The notes under the pieces are model-generated. The model searched no databases. It was given only the letters and a program-made list of their open reading frames with translations, and was not told the origin of the DNA. The translations under genes were made by a program, and so were the position numbers. Of a DNA stretch of 64,000 nt, positions 47,354-59,999 are shown one piece after another; within the stretch, counting starts at the first letter, position 1, and every line of letters starts with the position of its first letter. The stretch lies in contig CM046847.1 of the NCBI GenBank assembly GCA_025618425.1, forward strand, positions 16,451,766 through 16,515,765, in the 5' to 3' direction. This stretch comes from Heliocidaris tuberculata (lineage: Eukaryota > Echinodermata > Echinoidea > Camarodonta > Echinometridae).

Positions 47354-50300
47354 AGATTCTTTTTTTTTTTTACAAGGGGGAGGGAGGGTTACATCATTCC
47401 TCAACAGTCTCATACTAGTAAACATATTACACCAGAATCGACAGCAGCAATATTTTCTGAATATATTTTGTTAAACAGAAATAAAAATGAATTCAACAAA
47501 TCAGAAATAGGAAATTTTCTAATCTGAATCTAATAGGTATAAGATATGCACTGAGAATATTTGCATTAAAAAGAGCAATCATTTCTTTGTCCTGATACCA
47601 AACTATGTTTTAAGCAAATAATCAATTATTACAAGCAGTGTACACACAAAAAAACACAAAATATTCTTCATATAATAAAGAGTTATATATTACTCTCATC
47701 CTGAAAATAATTTCCAAAATATATTTACCTGAGTAGGCACCCACACATGATTACAGCTTAATTGTAAAAGTTTTAAAGGACATCATTTTTCATTCAAAAA
47801 GTACTATGTACAATGATTATAATACTCCTATTATACCCATATCTCACATTATGTCCGTCATCATATAAAACATGACTACAAATATATAAAGTTCTATAGT
47901 ACTATGTACAGAAAGGAATTTATTTCACTCTTTAATTTAGTAGTGTTTCTGGCCTCTTTTCCAAATCATCCAGCAGAGTATAAGATATTACTTGGTAAGA
48001 ATACATGGTAAAGTACAAGAAGAAGAATAAGTATATATTTCTATCACCAAACTGCAGCACATTCACATTTCAGAAAATATCTATTTCAGTTGTTTTTTTT
48101 TAACTTTAAGTTTTGCGGCAGCCTTATACCTTTGTAATCCGCTCCCTTCAGCATTTAGCCCTTTCCCACAGTCCAGATTTTTTTTCTTTACCGTCATTTC
48201 TATACAACAGTCACAACAGAAATAGAGTTACAGATCAGCTATATGTTACATGTGTGTCTTCACATCCTATATAAAAAAAAATAGATATATAAAAAAAGAT
48301 AAAAGAAAATCAGTTCCATTGAACATTGTCAAAGTTAAACACAAAGAGACAGACAGAAAGATAGAGAGAGGGGGAAAAAAGATGAGAGAGAGAAAGAGTA
48401 CCCCAAAAAGATGGAGAACAACACAGATGAGATAGAAAAACAGAGAGCCTTGGAGAAAGAGATAGATTTTGAGAGATATAAGATATATTCTGGGCAGAAT
48501 ATAGAACAAATCACACTGTTCTGTGAAGGATGAATTGAGAAAAAGCAAGGAATGACATAGCAAATACCCTTGATTTTATGTTACCAATATCGCATGCATA
48601 TCGTCTATATAACATATTCACCTCCAAACTCAAACTTCATCTTTTCATATCTTAAGTTATATAGAACTGTGATGCATACAATATCTATTTCATACGTTGC
48701 TTTCTTTAAACTGTTTCTTCATTCAACTCTCAACAACAACAACCAAAAAAGATGAATGAAGTACAACCATATATTTTTCTGCTCCCCTTAAGTATATTTT
48801 TGCACCTGTAGAGAATGATTAATGGACAAGACTTCCCTCCCAAGATGTATTAATTTTAAAAGTCCTATATAAAGAGTTAATCTGTTGTCAAGGGGGCTCC
48901 AGCGATTTTGAATTGACAAGCTCCAATCAAGGTAGTAATGAACTTGCTGTTTTCACACAATATTGCATCCATAAAACCATAGGTTATGAACTCAGAATAG
49001 CACAAAAATATAATGCTGATGGTTATCTATCTTACATTCTGTATTTCATCTACACATGTTTGTATGTTAATAAAGATAAAATTGGGTCTGTCACTTTAAC
49101 ACAAGAAACAATAAAAATCAATAGAACAAGAGGATTGCTGTTTTAAAGTAATCTCTGAGGATAATTATTGCTTTCGCTAACCAAAGCCATGGGTATAAGT
49201 GAACTGACTCTTTTTCTGTCCTGGGAACACCCAGTTCCCAGAATACTATTCTATTCACTAAGCTGATTTTGCCTCTCAATATGCTTTCAAATTTCATGCT
49301 TCTTATAAAGTACAATTAATATTAATAATTTATATGTTTATATTGTGCATACATTCTTCCTATACATCTTAATTTCTCAGTAGGTTTTGTGTGAAATGTC
49401 CAAAAACTTTCCAATCCCCTTTATCATTTTGAATACACAGAATTCATTACCTGTGGCCTTACATCTAGCTTGGACATTCACACTCTTTTCAGACATTCTT
49501 AATTCCTTGCCTTGTAATTTAAGGATGCACATTGTATTATTGCTACAATTAAAATCTACATGCAATCAATACATATCTAAACACCCAAAACCCCTTTATC
49601 ATTATGAAAACACAGCAATCAACACTATGGCAGTACATCTATCTTGGATATCTTGTTCCAGCCCCCTTTTTAAAAGTGGAGTGCCAGAAGGCTGTTTGGT
49701 CCTGGATTCCTATGAGTACTTGGTCTGGTATCTCATTGCAGATAGGTATCTCTTGTTCCCCAGAGATTACTGCTGAGTCTTAGCTTACAGATTTATTATT
49801 CTGCAGAAAAGAGGCACAAAGAAAGCAAAGAAATTAGGAAGAATGTCTGCAATGCTTAAATGTACATGCACATGAACATTGTAGCAAGAATATTTCATAA
49901 CAAATGATGAAAAAATGAAAATAATGAGAAGAGAAGGATGCAGTTTGGTCCTGAATTCCTGAGAGAACTTGTTCCGGTATCTTGTTGCAGACAGGTATCT
50001 CCTGTTCCTCAGAGATTACCGCTGTGTCTTGGATTACTGATGAGTATTAGACTGCATATGCAGCAGAACAAAGGTGAAAAGAAAGAGACAAGGAAAGCAG
50101 TATGGGATGTAATGAATATATATGCAATGTTCAAGGGCATTTACAGTTGCAATAATAAATAGTATAAGAGACAACAGAAAATACACAAATTTTCACAAAT
50201 TATTCAATAATGGGGTTTTTTGCAGCAGGAAATTTCGCAAATAGCAAATTTTGTTGTATTTCTATCATTTTTGGAGCATGAAAAATTTAGCGAATCTGAA

Positions 50301-50651
50301 GGACACATAAAATTCCTAAAAGTTTCATGCAAGCAAAATTTTCTGGTTTTAAAGCAGCTCATCATAAAATTTAAAATTATTTTCTTCATCAAAATATCAA
50401 AGTTTATCATTATTTTCCTTGCGGGACATACTTCCAAGGAGAACACAATTTTGATGGAAAATATAAGTTTTGGAGAGATTGTTCTCCTAACACATAATCA
50501 AAATCTTTTTGAAGATTTTTAGAATTATAGGTTATCTGTTAATCATAATTGAGGTTCATTCTCCTTTCAGAAGGATTGCACAGAACTCAAATGGTTATTC
50601 GCATAAGAGTTTTGATAAAACTATATTGGAGAGAGAAAAGTGGTATTTTAC
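47354..50651 (-). other. Interval expected to hold the last exon of the peroxidase-related gene
   Basis: The donor at 50651 implies at least one more exon to the left on the minus strand. None could be recognised; only a few codons should remain. Besides the tandem repeats at 49410-50120 it is AT-rich with no protein-like frame. Confidence 0.4.
49410..50120 (+). repeat. Degenerate tandem repeats (TTTGGTCCTGGATTCCT family)
   Basis: A block at 49694-49800 (TTTGGTCCTG, GGTATCTCATTGCAGATAGG, CAGAGATTACTGCTGAGTCT) recurs at 49940-50050 with the same order. A second pair, CCCCTTTATCATT...ACACAG, occurs at 49418 and 49590. They lie 3' of the peroxidase-like exons; no conserved protein was recognised. 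Confidence 0.7.
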
Positions 50652-51589
50652 CTGAGAACTCATCATTTGGTCTCAGTTTTGTGAAGATAGAAAGCCTGTT
50701 GGCCAGAGCAAAGAAAGCAGCATAATGACCAATGTCAAAGGCATCGCGTTGGTCAAGACCATGACGCTCTAGGTTGGTGAAATGCTCATCTGTGATGGGT
50801 TCGTTCTTGGTGACTGCCATGGCCAGTTCCAGGATGGCTCGTTGTCTGTCATTCAGGTCGGCTGTTTGCCAGTTCACTGTCATCTGGTAGTGTCAAAATG
50901 AAAAGCTGATAATTTTGGTTCAAATCTGCTTATTATCTTTTCACAGAATCTCAAAGAATTTACAAAAAACGATGTATAATACAGTTTATCATCATTTCGT
51001 AACATTTGAGTTTGACTTTCTTCACTAATAATTACAAAACTGCTGAAGTTGTTACAGCATGTCCATATTATATGGCAGATGATTCAAAAAAAAAAAAAAA
51101 AAAAACTAGTGGTACATCAAGTCTGGTCCATATTTTGATCCCACTAAAATACCATATAATTCTTTTAAGAATAGAGTATGCTTATTTACTGGTGTGATGA
51201 TATCAAAGCCTACATGTATGTAACCTGACCCTCAATTATGAATCCTTTTCTTCATGAAATAATCCCTTCTTTTCATGACTGAAAACCAATTTCACACTTG
51301 AGGAGTGGAAGAAAAGTGGAAATTGGGCAATTTCTTTTGCAAAATAAAATGAGATAAAGACCTGATCTGTTAGTCCTGGGTCATTGGTGTTGAGCCTGAA
51401 GACCATTCTGTGGGAAACTGTGCAGTATATACACTTGTTCTCTGTACTGACGGCCAAGCTGATGAATGATTTGTCCTCCTTCGTCAGGTTGCCTCTGTCT
51501 GATATGAGGTGGTCATAGTAGCCAAAGAAATACTTGAAGGAAGTAGGGTCATAGGACATTATCTTGAAGATGTTGGGAAGAAAGCCACT
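50652..51589 (-). CDS. AhpD-like peroxidase-related enzyme (carboxymuconolactone decarboxylase family), two internal exons
   Basis: Exon 51589-51362 (76 codons, phase 0 to 0) begins SGFLPNIFKIMSYDPTSF; exon 50883-50652 (77 codons plus one base) follows. Acceptors are CATAG|AGT and CCAG|ATG; donors are CAG|GTCTTT and CAG|GTAAAA. The first exon carries the AhpD-type redox motif ENKCIYCTVSH (Cys53, Cys56, His60 of the fragment). The second contains DLNDRQRAILELAMAVTKNE and a RDAFDIGHYAAFFALANRL helix, ending LRPNDEFS, which matches the end of the bacterial-type 'uncharacterized peroxidase-related enzyme' group. AhpD-fold proteins use the CxxC pair to reduce peroxide-linked thiols; the substrate here is unknown. 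The first exon, with start codon, and the last few codons after 50652 were not found: the upstream exon should end in phase 0 and the downstream one should begin with two bases. The gene is convergent with the C10orf82-like gene. Confidence 0.8.
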
Positions 51590-52790
51590 CTATGACAGAG
51601 AAAAAGATACAAGTTTTTAATCAATCAAAATATCAAATGCTCTGACAAAAAATTCTTTTTCCTCAATTTAAAAAATTAAGAAAAAAATATACAAATATGT
51701 TTTAACTGAAAAAAGGTCATTACAACTCAGATAAAAAGTGGGAAAATACACATACATTAGAAACATACACAGGAAGTGAAAGTGAGTAATGTTGTTATGA
51801 ACAGAGGAGTGACACATTGAGAAAAATACAGACAATGAAAATGATTTGTTATTAATATATTTTTTATGAATTCATATATTTTCTCCCTTCAATTATTTCA
51901 ATATTTCTTAATAGTGCTCATTAACAGATGATTGTCTTTAACTGCAAGGTTGAGTAACCTGGGTAAGCTAAAGAGGTTTTCAAAAATGTTAAAGGGAACA
52001 AGAAGGAGAACTTGACAAAATGGTGTTAAGAGGATGCAACCGAGAAAGAGAGGAATAGAGAGAGAGAGACAGACAGACAGACAGAGAGTGTGAGTGAAAG
52101 AGAAGCTCAGACAGAAATAAAAAGGAGATAGGAGACAAGAAGAGAGATTGGGAATTAAAAAGACAGACATAGAGACAGAGACGGAGACTAGGAGAGAGAG
52201 AGAGAGAAAGAGAGAGAGAATAAGGAAAGCAGCCCACCAGCGAAATAAACTAAATCATATTGATACATCACTGTATAATGATTCACATTCATACATCTGA
52301 TGTTTTGAGAGGAAATTTGAGTTGAAGGGAGAAGAATGAGATAAAAAATAAACACCAAAAATAATTGAAACCGTAACTTTACGGTAAACTAGGGCCATGT
52401 GTAAAGCTCTGTTGGGATTCGGAAATGGCAAAGGTCATTGTAAAATAGATTTGCAAATTACATTATGAAGTCTGTCCTAGCATTGCTGTATTTTGTTATT
52501 CTTTATTATCTTTAATATAACACATAAAGAGTATTTCCAGGTCTGTCCCACAGTTCCACTTAAATTTGTACTGTTTGCCATTATTTCAATGAATATAAAA
52601 CATATTTGAATGTCTTTGGTCTGCCTTTCATTAAATGAAAAATTCAAGAAGCAAATTAAATGCAACTACAAACACTCCAGTATAAATGAAAATAATCCTC
52701 AGCATCTTGTGTTTATGGTGGATAGCATAGTAATGAAACAGATCCCAAGCAAACTGAGTTACAATGAGCATTCTAACACCAACTGATAAG

Positions 52791-53379
52791 CAGGTGCATA
52801 GCCAGGGGGAGGGGCGGTCACCCCTTCCCCCCCCAAAAAAAAAAAGCTAAAAAAAAAAAAAAAGCGAGAGCGAAAAAGCAGGGGGAAGTGAGAGAAAAAA
52901 GCCTAAAAAGGTGCTACGAGCTGTTATCTTTCTCTAAAAATTACTAACACGTCAAAGTTTCCCCCCCTCCCTGCACCTACCTTGTTATATACAGTGCAAT
53001 AGTATTGCATCCAAATTATTGAAAAGCAGTCAGGGCGTATTAATTGCGCCAACCCCTGTTACATACAGTGCAGTATTGCGTCCAGAAAAGGTGCTATACG
53101 AGCAATTATCTTTCTCTCAAATTTGCTGAAACGTCAAAGCTTTCACGCTTCGTGCAGGAAGGGGGAACCACCCCTGCTACATACAGTGCAGTATTGCATC
53201 CAAATAACTGAAAAGCAGCCAGGGCATCAAACTAACTTTCCACCTAAAAAAAAGGTGCTACTAGTCATTATTCTTCTCTCAAATTTGCTAAAACATCAAA
53301 GCTTTCGCGCGGGAAGGGGGAACCACGCTTCCCGTGCTCACAACCACCCCCCAAAAATTAAATCCTAGCTATGCGGTTG
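52791..53379. mobile_element. hAT-like non-autonomous element
   Basis: The left end is CAGGTGCATAGCCAGG; the right end inverted is CAACCGCATAGCTAGG. The target duplication is CTGATAAG / CTGATTAG (7 of 8). Inside, a segment (ATACAGTGCAGTATTGCGTCC, AATTTGCT..AAC.TCAAAGC) repeats about three times. Confidence 0.78.
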
Positions 53380-53525
53380 CTGATTAGTGTTTCAATTCTA
53401 AAAAAGGACAATGTTCTGAATCTCACTCAAATTTGTCATGTTCCTTGCTAAAAGATACTGTTAAAGTGTTCATGTCCAAAATAAACAAACTTACTGTCCC
53501 TAATATTAAAACCCTATGCATCAGG

Positions 53526-53855
53526 CAGGGGCAGATCCAGGATTTTGTAAAAGGGGGAGGTGGGGTTCAATTGGCAACAATTTCTGACAAGCAATAAATA
53601 AATTACTAAATAAATAGATAAATAAATAACAGTTAGCAGGCAAACAGGGGGTCCAATTCACAAAAAAGGGTTATAGACAAAAAAAGGAGAAGCCGAATTC
53701 CCCCAAATCTTACAAGGAAAAAAACGGGTTATTACGTATAAAGAGAGGTTCAATCAGGCATAAAGAGGGGGGGGGGGGAAGTCCAGTTCACAAAAAAACT
53801 ATGACAGGCAAAAAAAGGGGAATCTGGATCCTGTGACCCCCTGGATTCGCCCCTG
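53526..53855. mobile_element. MITE with CAGGGGC-AATCCAGG termini
   Basis: The left end is CAGGGGCAGATCCAGG; the right end inverted is CAGGGGCGAATCCAGG. The flanks (GCATCAGG, CCACAGTT) do not form a clear duplication, so superfamily assignment to hAT rests on the termini only. Confidence 0.65.
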
Positions 53856-55133
53856 CCACAGTTGTTGGCCATGTTCCTCTTACGCATAATACCCTAATAG
53901 CCTTAACATACAGGTTAAAAATCAACTTTAAAAGAAGATAATTCACAGGACAGCCAAGGGGACACTGCCAATCACTATAAAATAAGAGTGATATTATAAA
54001 TCCACTGTATAGCTAGATGGAGGTGCAGACAGTTATCAGTTTTGAGGGATAGGGTATCACAATATCACAGCTGAAATAGTATGTTTGCCACCATAAACAT
54101 ACTATTAAAATGCTTCCTTATACAAAGTAAGTGTACATGAAGTACAAAATTTGAAAAGGAAATCATTTTTTTAAAAAGTCATATAGAACAAAAGCATTCT
54201 ATAGTTCTAACCTTCCAAGTTGAATTAAATAAATTTAAATTCAATGATAGACATTATGAAAACCTCTAAAGGGCTTGGTTATGAATAGGTTAAAGAGATG
54301 TGTTAACAATTTCAAGAATGTGTCATCAAACAGATTGATGGAGGATCAAATTCTCCCCCTTTTTCCACCCCTCAAGGTCACACCCACAGTGCATTGTTGC
54401 AGCTTCCTTTTGTCTCCAGATCTTAAGCAGCAGCTGTCATTTTTTCATATAGATTTGTGAGTGTCCTGGCCAAGCTGTCATCTTCAGGATATTAATCACA
54501 CGGCTACTTCCACTACAGCCTTGGCAACATCTCAAGATAAAGAAACTGTGAGGACAGAAGACTTCCCAAAAAGTCCACAGACACAACCCCTCACAAGATC
54601 CTAATCAAGGTCTCTATCATACAATTGGAATTATTCCTCTGAGTGTTGGATTAAAAGAGGGAAACTAATCACTTTGCAAAGGATAACAACAGTGGAATAT
54701 TGAAGAAAAGAACTTCTCATAAAATAGTCTATATCAAGGTCACTTTTAAATATTGTTGTAACCACTGGCAAGCCAAACTTGAATTGAATTTGTAGATCTA
54801 CTGGTATTTAGAGGGACACACTAATGAATGCCTGACCATGTGGTGAAAATAATGAATGGGTATATGCAATTTTCACAGATGAAATTCTAACGTCCATTAT
54901 TTTTGTCCTTTTGTGATCAGCAGTGCTCCTTCCTCTCACTACCACCAATCTGTTTTATGAACCTGAATGTACTCACTTCCAGAGCTAATAAAATGAAATC
55001 TAAAATGGAACTTGATCATTGACCACCATTGTGCCTACAGAAGATTTGTATCTTAGGTTACCAGAAGTGACATTTACAATTTTTATATTTTTGTATCTCT
55101 CCAAGGAGAAAATTCAATTCAATTTAAAATCAT

Positions 55134-55349
55134 ACACTGTAAAAAATTACTGTGGGAATTGACAGTAAATTACTGGCAACCCGCTGCACAGTAAATTACT
55201 GTATTTTTCACGGTATTTTACTGTTTATTCTGCAGTTAAACGGTAAACAGCGGTGTATACAGTATTTAACTGTAAATAATACAGTATTTTACTGTGCAGC
55301 TGGGTTGCCAGTAATTTACTTTAATTCCTACAGTAATTTTTTACAGTGT
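55134..55349. mobile_element. Palindromic MITE with ACACTGTAAAAAATTACTG termini
   Basis: ACACTGTAAAAAATTACTG at the left, its reverse complement at the right (one-base differences), flanked by AT on both sides. The whole 216 bp is an imperfect palindrome of ACAGTAAATTACTG words. Confidence 0.85.
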
Positions 55350-56723
55350 ATCCTTTGACTGTTGCAAGCCAATAAGGTTACAAATATCATAGGCTTTACA
55401 AGACTGTAAAACGTATTTACACAAAGCCGTAATAATTTGCCATGTTGAAGATACAATCAATCTAGATCTTAAACAGTATTGAGATATACATTCTGATTAA
55501 AATCTGTTCTTAAATTTTCTTAATTTCTTAGCATGACATTAGCACTTTGCAATTTATTATTTTTATAAATTCATGACATTCAAAGTCTCTTTTGCTTTTT
55601 GTCTCTTTTCAAGTACAAGCTCAAGCTTTCATATTGTAAAACATTTTAATACCATTTACCTTTCAGACTAGTCCAATATTCTTTTCAACCCTTTAAGAGC
55701 AAAAGTATGAAGTTAATTTTTAAATATTATTCTTAATCCTTCTAAATAAATTCATATGACATTCTTTCTTTTAACGATCCCAATTCTCCCCCTCTTCCCC
55801 TTCTCCCTCTCTCTCTCTCTCTCTCTTTCTCTCCCTCCCCTTTCTCATTCTCTCCCTCTCTCTCTCTCTCTCTCTCCCTCTCTCTCTTATTTCTTCCTTT
55901 TCTAATCCACATCTCTTTTCATTCACATTATCCTTTTCATGGATGACCTTGTTGATATTGCTGTGCATTGGCCTTACTTACTATTTTCATTTGGAAGTGC
56001 AATACAAAATATTATGATTACTTTATAATCTCTTTCCAAGGTAACACCTTGCAGAGGTCACTGAGTTTAAATGAATTGAAAAGAGATGATTACCCACAAT
56101 ACATTTCAGTCCCATTTACACCTGCTGTGTCTGTTAAGTATAGGGTGTTCTCTCAAGGGTTTAATTAATCATGGAAACAAGATGTATAATAGCTGAACGG
56201 AATGTTCTTATCAGTCGTTACTTAAATAAACATAAGAAACTGAATATATGAAGATGACAAAATGTTCCCTCCATGCAAATACAATACTCAATACTGAAGG
56301 CATAAAAGTAAGCCATTTATATGTAGGTTCTGTAAAAAGTACATGCTGCACTGCCAATCATTTTCATGCATCTTTGCTAATTATTCCAGGTGATTCTAGA
56401 TGAAAAGAGGCTTTGACAAATGATTAATTTCCAAGGCTGTTCATCACAAAACACAATTATTTTTAATGTATACCATGTCCTTAATACCTAATACATGATA
56501 GCAAGTTTTCTACACTCTTTTTCAATCAATCATGCAATTTTTTTTTTCTTTCTTTTCCTCTTCAATTTCCGTTTTTCTCTCTTCATCTTCATCCTCTTCT
56601 ACATTTCTTCTTCCTTCTCATTAACATATAACACCTTCCTTTCTTTCCTATCATTTTTATTTAATTTGTCACTCTTTACTAATATTTTCCTCTTCTTCTC
56701 ACTCTTTTCCCCTTTATCTTCTT

Positions 56724-56728
<5 letters not shown>

Positions 56729-56788
<60 letters not shown>

Positions 56789-56885
56789 GGGGGGGGGGGA
56801 GTTTTATTAATCATCATGCTGTTTTCCTTTAAATGCAACATCAAAGACCAAATACCACCCCTCCCCCCCCCCCCCCCCCCCCCCT
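56729..56885 (+). repeat. Poly-T / poly-G / poly-C cluster
   Basis: A T run of about 58 (one C) from 56729 is followed by G12 at 56788, then C18 at 56867. An ATTAATCATCATGCTGTTTTCC segment between them recurs at 57493. Confidence 0.92.
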
Positions 56886-58159
56886 CCTGGACAGAAGAAG
56901 ATGTATCAACCACAAATCTAAAGCATCTTTTGAAGAGAATAATTCACTTCTCAGATGAAAATTAAAAACATATTTTGACCAGAGAGTTTCAGCACTTATA
57001 GATTTGATTTTATTGCATGTTTAACTGTTCCTTTGTGGCATCTTCTATTTAGTTACCTTAGAGCATGACATTGTATCCCTAATCCACAACACTGTCATCT
57101 GGAACATGGTAGCAGAATGCTTCATCATCCTATATTTTGTCAATGAAATTGCAAAGAATCTTTTTAGTAAGGGAATTACATCATTAAAACCAACTTTCGG
57201 AATCAGTTTGTCATGGGTTTTTTGTTTGCTAATCCCCCAGATGGCATCTACAAAACTCCACAAAAGTGACAAATCTCTTTGTGATATTGATTTATTTCAA
57301 GGACACTCACTCTCTGAAGCCCCAAATAGAAATAGCCTACTTCAAAACTAAACGTGCAAAACCTAAATCTTTCCCATCCCATCTACATCTGGTTAGACCT
57401 AACATTTATCAAGATTCAGTCTTTATTACCTGAGAAATGAATGTGTGCATCTCTACCATTGCCAGATTGCTCATGAGAAATATATTATTTATTAATCATC
57501 ATGCTGTTTTCCTTTAAATGCAACATCAAAGACCAAGTGTATTTTGTTGAGATGATTAAGATCATGACATTTTAACTACAGGTTTTTCATGCAAGAAAAA
57601 GGACAAGCACATAACACTGTAATGCTACTTGTTGTTAAGATTCTAAATAATGTAATTGTAAAGATTGATTCCATGTTTGAGAGTTTAGAATAAACTAGTG
57701 AATTATTCATGGATCAGCTAATACCCTATTAAATCTCATTCAGACCAAAGTTTATTTTTGTCATGTCCAATTATAGCGGCAAATGAAATGGGAGAATGTG
57801 TGAGCAAACTATAAATAAACCATTTTCTGAGCCTGGAAAGAGGTTAGGATCAACATTTATTGTCTGCTATAGAGAAAATGAGTAGCCTTGTGGTTGAATT
57901 GGAATATTAAAATTGCATTGCTCCAGGGCAATAGATGCCTGATTTGATTTTGAAATTGGTCTCTATAGGGTTCACACGCAGATCAAGAAGAATTGACTAG
58001 CAGGGTACAATAACCAGAACATCGCCTAGATCTACTTCCTCATAAAGTTTACAAACATCCCCCCCCCCCCTCGTACTTGCCCTCTTTGAATCAAAAGGAC
58101 AAATCTTCACCAGAAAATTGCCTAGTCATAACTCCTCATCAAGGTTTGAATACATTTCT

Positions 58160-58485
58160 ACCTCCCCCTACGTGGGCTCTTTGAATCAAAAGAACATATC
58201 ATCTGCTTATAGAGACAAAATGGCATTAGCTCAATGTTGAATGCAGTATTTAACATTTCGACATGGTCATGAAAGTACAGTGAAACCTGTCTATAAAGAC
58301 CACTCAAGGGAGACAACAAAAGCTGTCTCCCTTGAGTGGTCTTTATAGACAGGTTTCATGACCATGTCGAAATGTTAAATAATTGCATTCAACATTGAGC
58401 TAATGCCATTTTGTCTCTATAAGCAGATGATATGTTCTTATGATTCAAAGAGCCCAGGTAGGGAGAGGTAGTAATAATACATGTT
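58160..58485. repeat. Long near-perfect inverted repeat, arms about 155 bp
   Basis: The left arm (about 58160-58312) and right arm (58320-58485) pair almost perfectly, around a short centre near 58315. Shared blocks include CATATCATCTGCTTATAGAG and CATTTCGACATGGTCATGAA. The left arm has an extra AGTACAGTG beside the MITE boundary. Confidence 0.9.
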
Positions 58486-58579
58486 TCAATGAGAAACACT
58501 TTTCAAGGGAAACAAAAATTATGGTCTTTATAGACAGGTGGTCTTTCTATACAGGTGGTCAATAAAGCAGGTTTTACTG
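58278..58579. mobile_element. TA-flanked MITE (pogo/Tigger-like termini)
   Basis: TA|CAGTGAAACCTGTCTATAAA at the left and AAAGCAGGTTTTACTG|TA at the right. Repeats of TCTATAAAGACC / GGTCTTTATAGACA lie inside. A long inverted duplication crosses its left boundary (58160-58485). Confidence 0.65.
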
Positions 58580-59228
58580 TAATTGAAATTATTTATTTGA
58601 CTTAGAATGTGAGAAAAAAAAAACATCTCAAGTTCAATACATAACACATTTAGTACCGGGCACAGGAAAATCAATGTTCATTTTCAGTAAGAATAAAAAG
58701 AATTCTATTTAAACTTTTTATAGATATCTCCTGAAGTAGACAAGTCATTTCACAGGAATTTCCTACTCTTATCACCAACCATATAACCTAGCTTGCCATC
58801 ACCTTTGAGGATTAATTTACAACATGATTTTCAAACGTGAAAAAGTACCTTTATTTATAGGATATCAGCTAACACTTTTCTGGCTCCCAGTAGATAATAT
58901 CTGTGAACTGAAATGTATTTACCCGTCTGATACAGCAGGTAACTCGATTAGATAATATACATTTATCAAATATTCAGAAGTGTTTAACCTTGCTCTAGTA
59001 TATATCATTAATTCGGTCATCTAAGCAAGTACAAAAGCATCTGTCATTGATACCGGGACGAAGAGCAGTTAATTACCTATACACCAACAAAATTGTCAAC
59101 AAGGATATATATATATATATATAAATAATTATAACTCCATTAAAAAAATTAGGTCTATATGATACACACAAGATAAAGTTAACTGATTGCTTTTCCATTC
59201 AAAATAGCATATCTCCACCTGACCTTAA

Positions 59229-59585
59229 AGTGTACCAATCACCTGAAAAAAATAATTTGTGTACAACTAGAAAGTATAAAATCAACCTCTAAGAACTTTG
59301 TCTGGTATTCTATAGGTCAACAGTTAATGAGTATGAAGGAAATAAAGGATAACTCGCGTGGAACCGAACTCAGAGTTTGGTTCCGCACGAGCCTTTACCC
59401 TGGCGAGCGCGTACGGGTGTGTCGAGTAGTCTACTCACGAGTCCCTTTTACGCTTATAGAGAGTGTAATTAAAATTGCAGTATCTCTTTATAGAATTAAT
59501 ATATGAAGCCCATATTTTGAACATAGTATAATGATATACAACCTCTAACATACAGAGCAAAATTACTTTTGGTGATTGGTACCTT
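59229..59585. mobile_element. TTAA-flanked MITE with central hairpin, copy 2
   Basis: TTAA|AGTGTACCAATCACC at the left; the right end GGTGATTGGTACCTT is followed by TTCA, a decayed TTAA. It shares the GGTCAACAGTTAATGAGTAT and GTGTCGAGTAGTCTACTCAC segments and the central hairpin with 34910-35276. Confidence 0.86.
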
Positions 59586-59999
59586 TTCAGTGTTAATGAT
59601 GAAGATGGCCTTATATTAGACTTGGCATCAAGTTTCGTACTGGCATTCTTTTAAAAAAATGAAAGAAAAAGCTTCTCTTAGAATATGTGACACTTTATGC
59701 ACAGGATGGCAAAAATAAACAAAAAGAGACAATGTTCTATGAGACAGAAAATAGCACATAACATGCAGTACAGGAAGGGTTATAAAAAGAATGAGTGCAA
59801 AATTTTTAATCATTGTTTAAATAGCTTTGGCATCATTTTCTGCATCACACTTTTCATAAAGAAAAAAGAAAACCCTGAAGAATAATACAGTTTGTTTGAG
59901 ACAGAAATAAAAGGAAAAATGCAATAATCTTAATTGCTGTTCCTATAATAGCTATGACCTCATATGGCCTTGGCATCATTTTATGAATTCTATACAACT

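Noticed and set aside
57045..57351. Overlapping frames of 75-81 residues that resemble a coding fragment
   Set aside because: No recognisable domain, and neither strand offers convincing splice sites linked to known exons.
57432..57476. Candidate first exon of the peroxidase-related gene (ATG to CAG|GTAATA)
   Set aside because: The donor and phase 0 fit, but the 15-residue peptide does not resemble the N-terminal helix of AhpD-like proteins.
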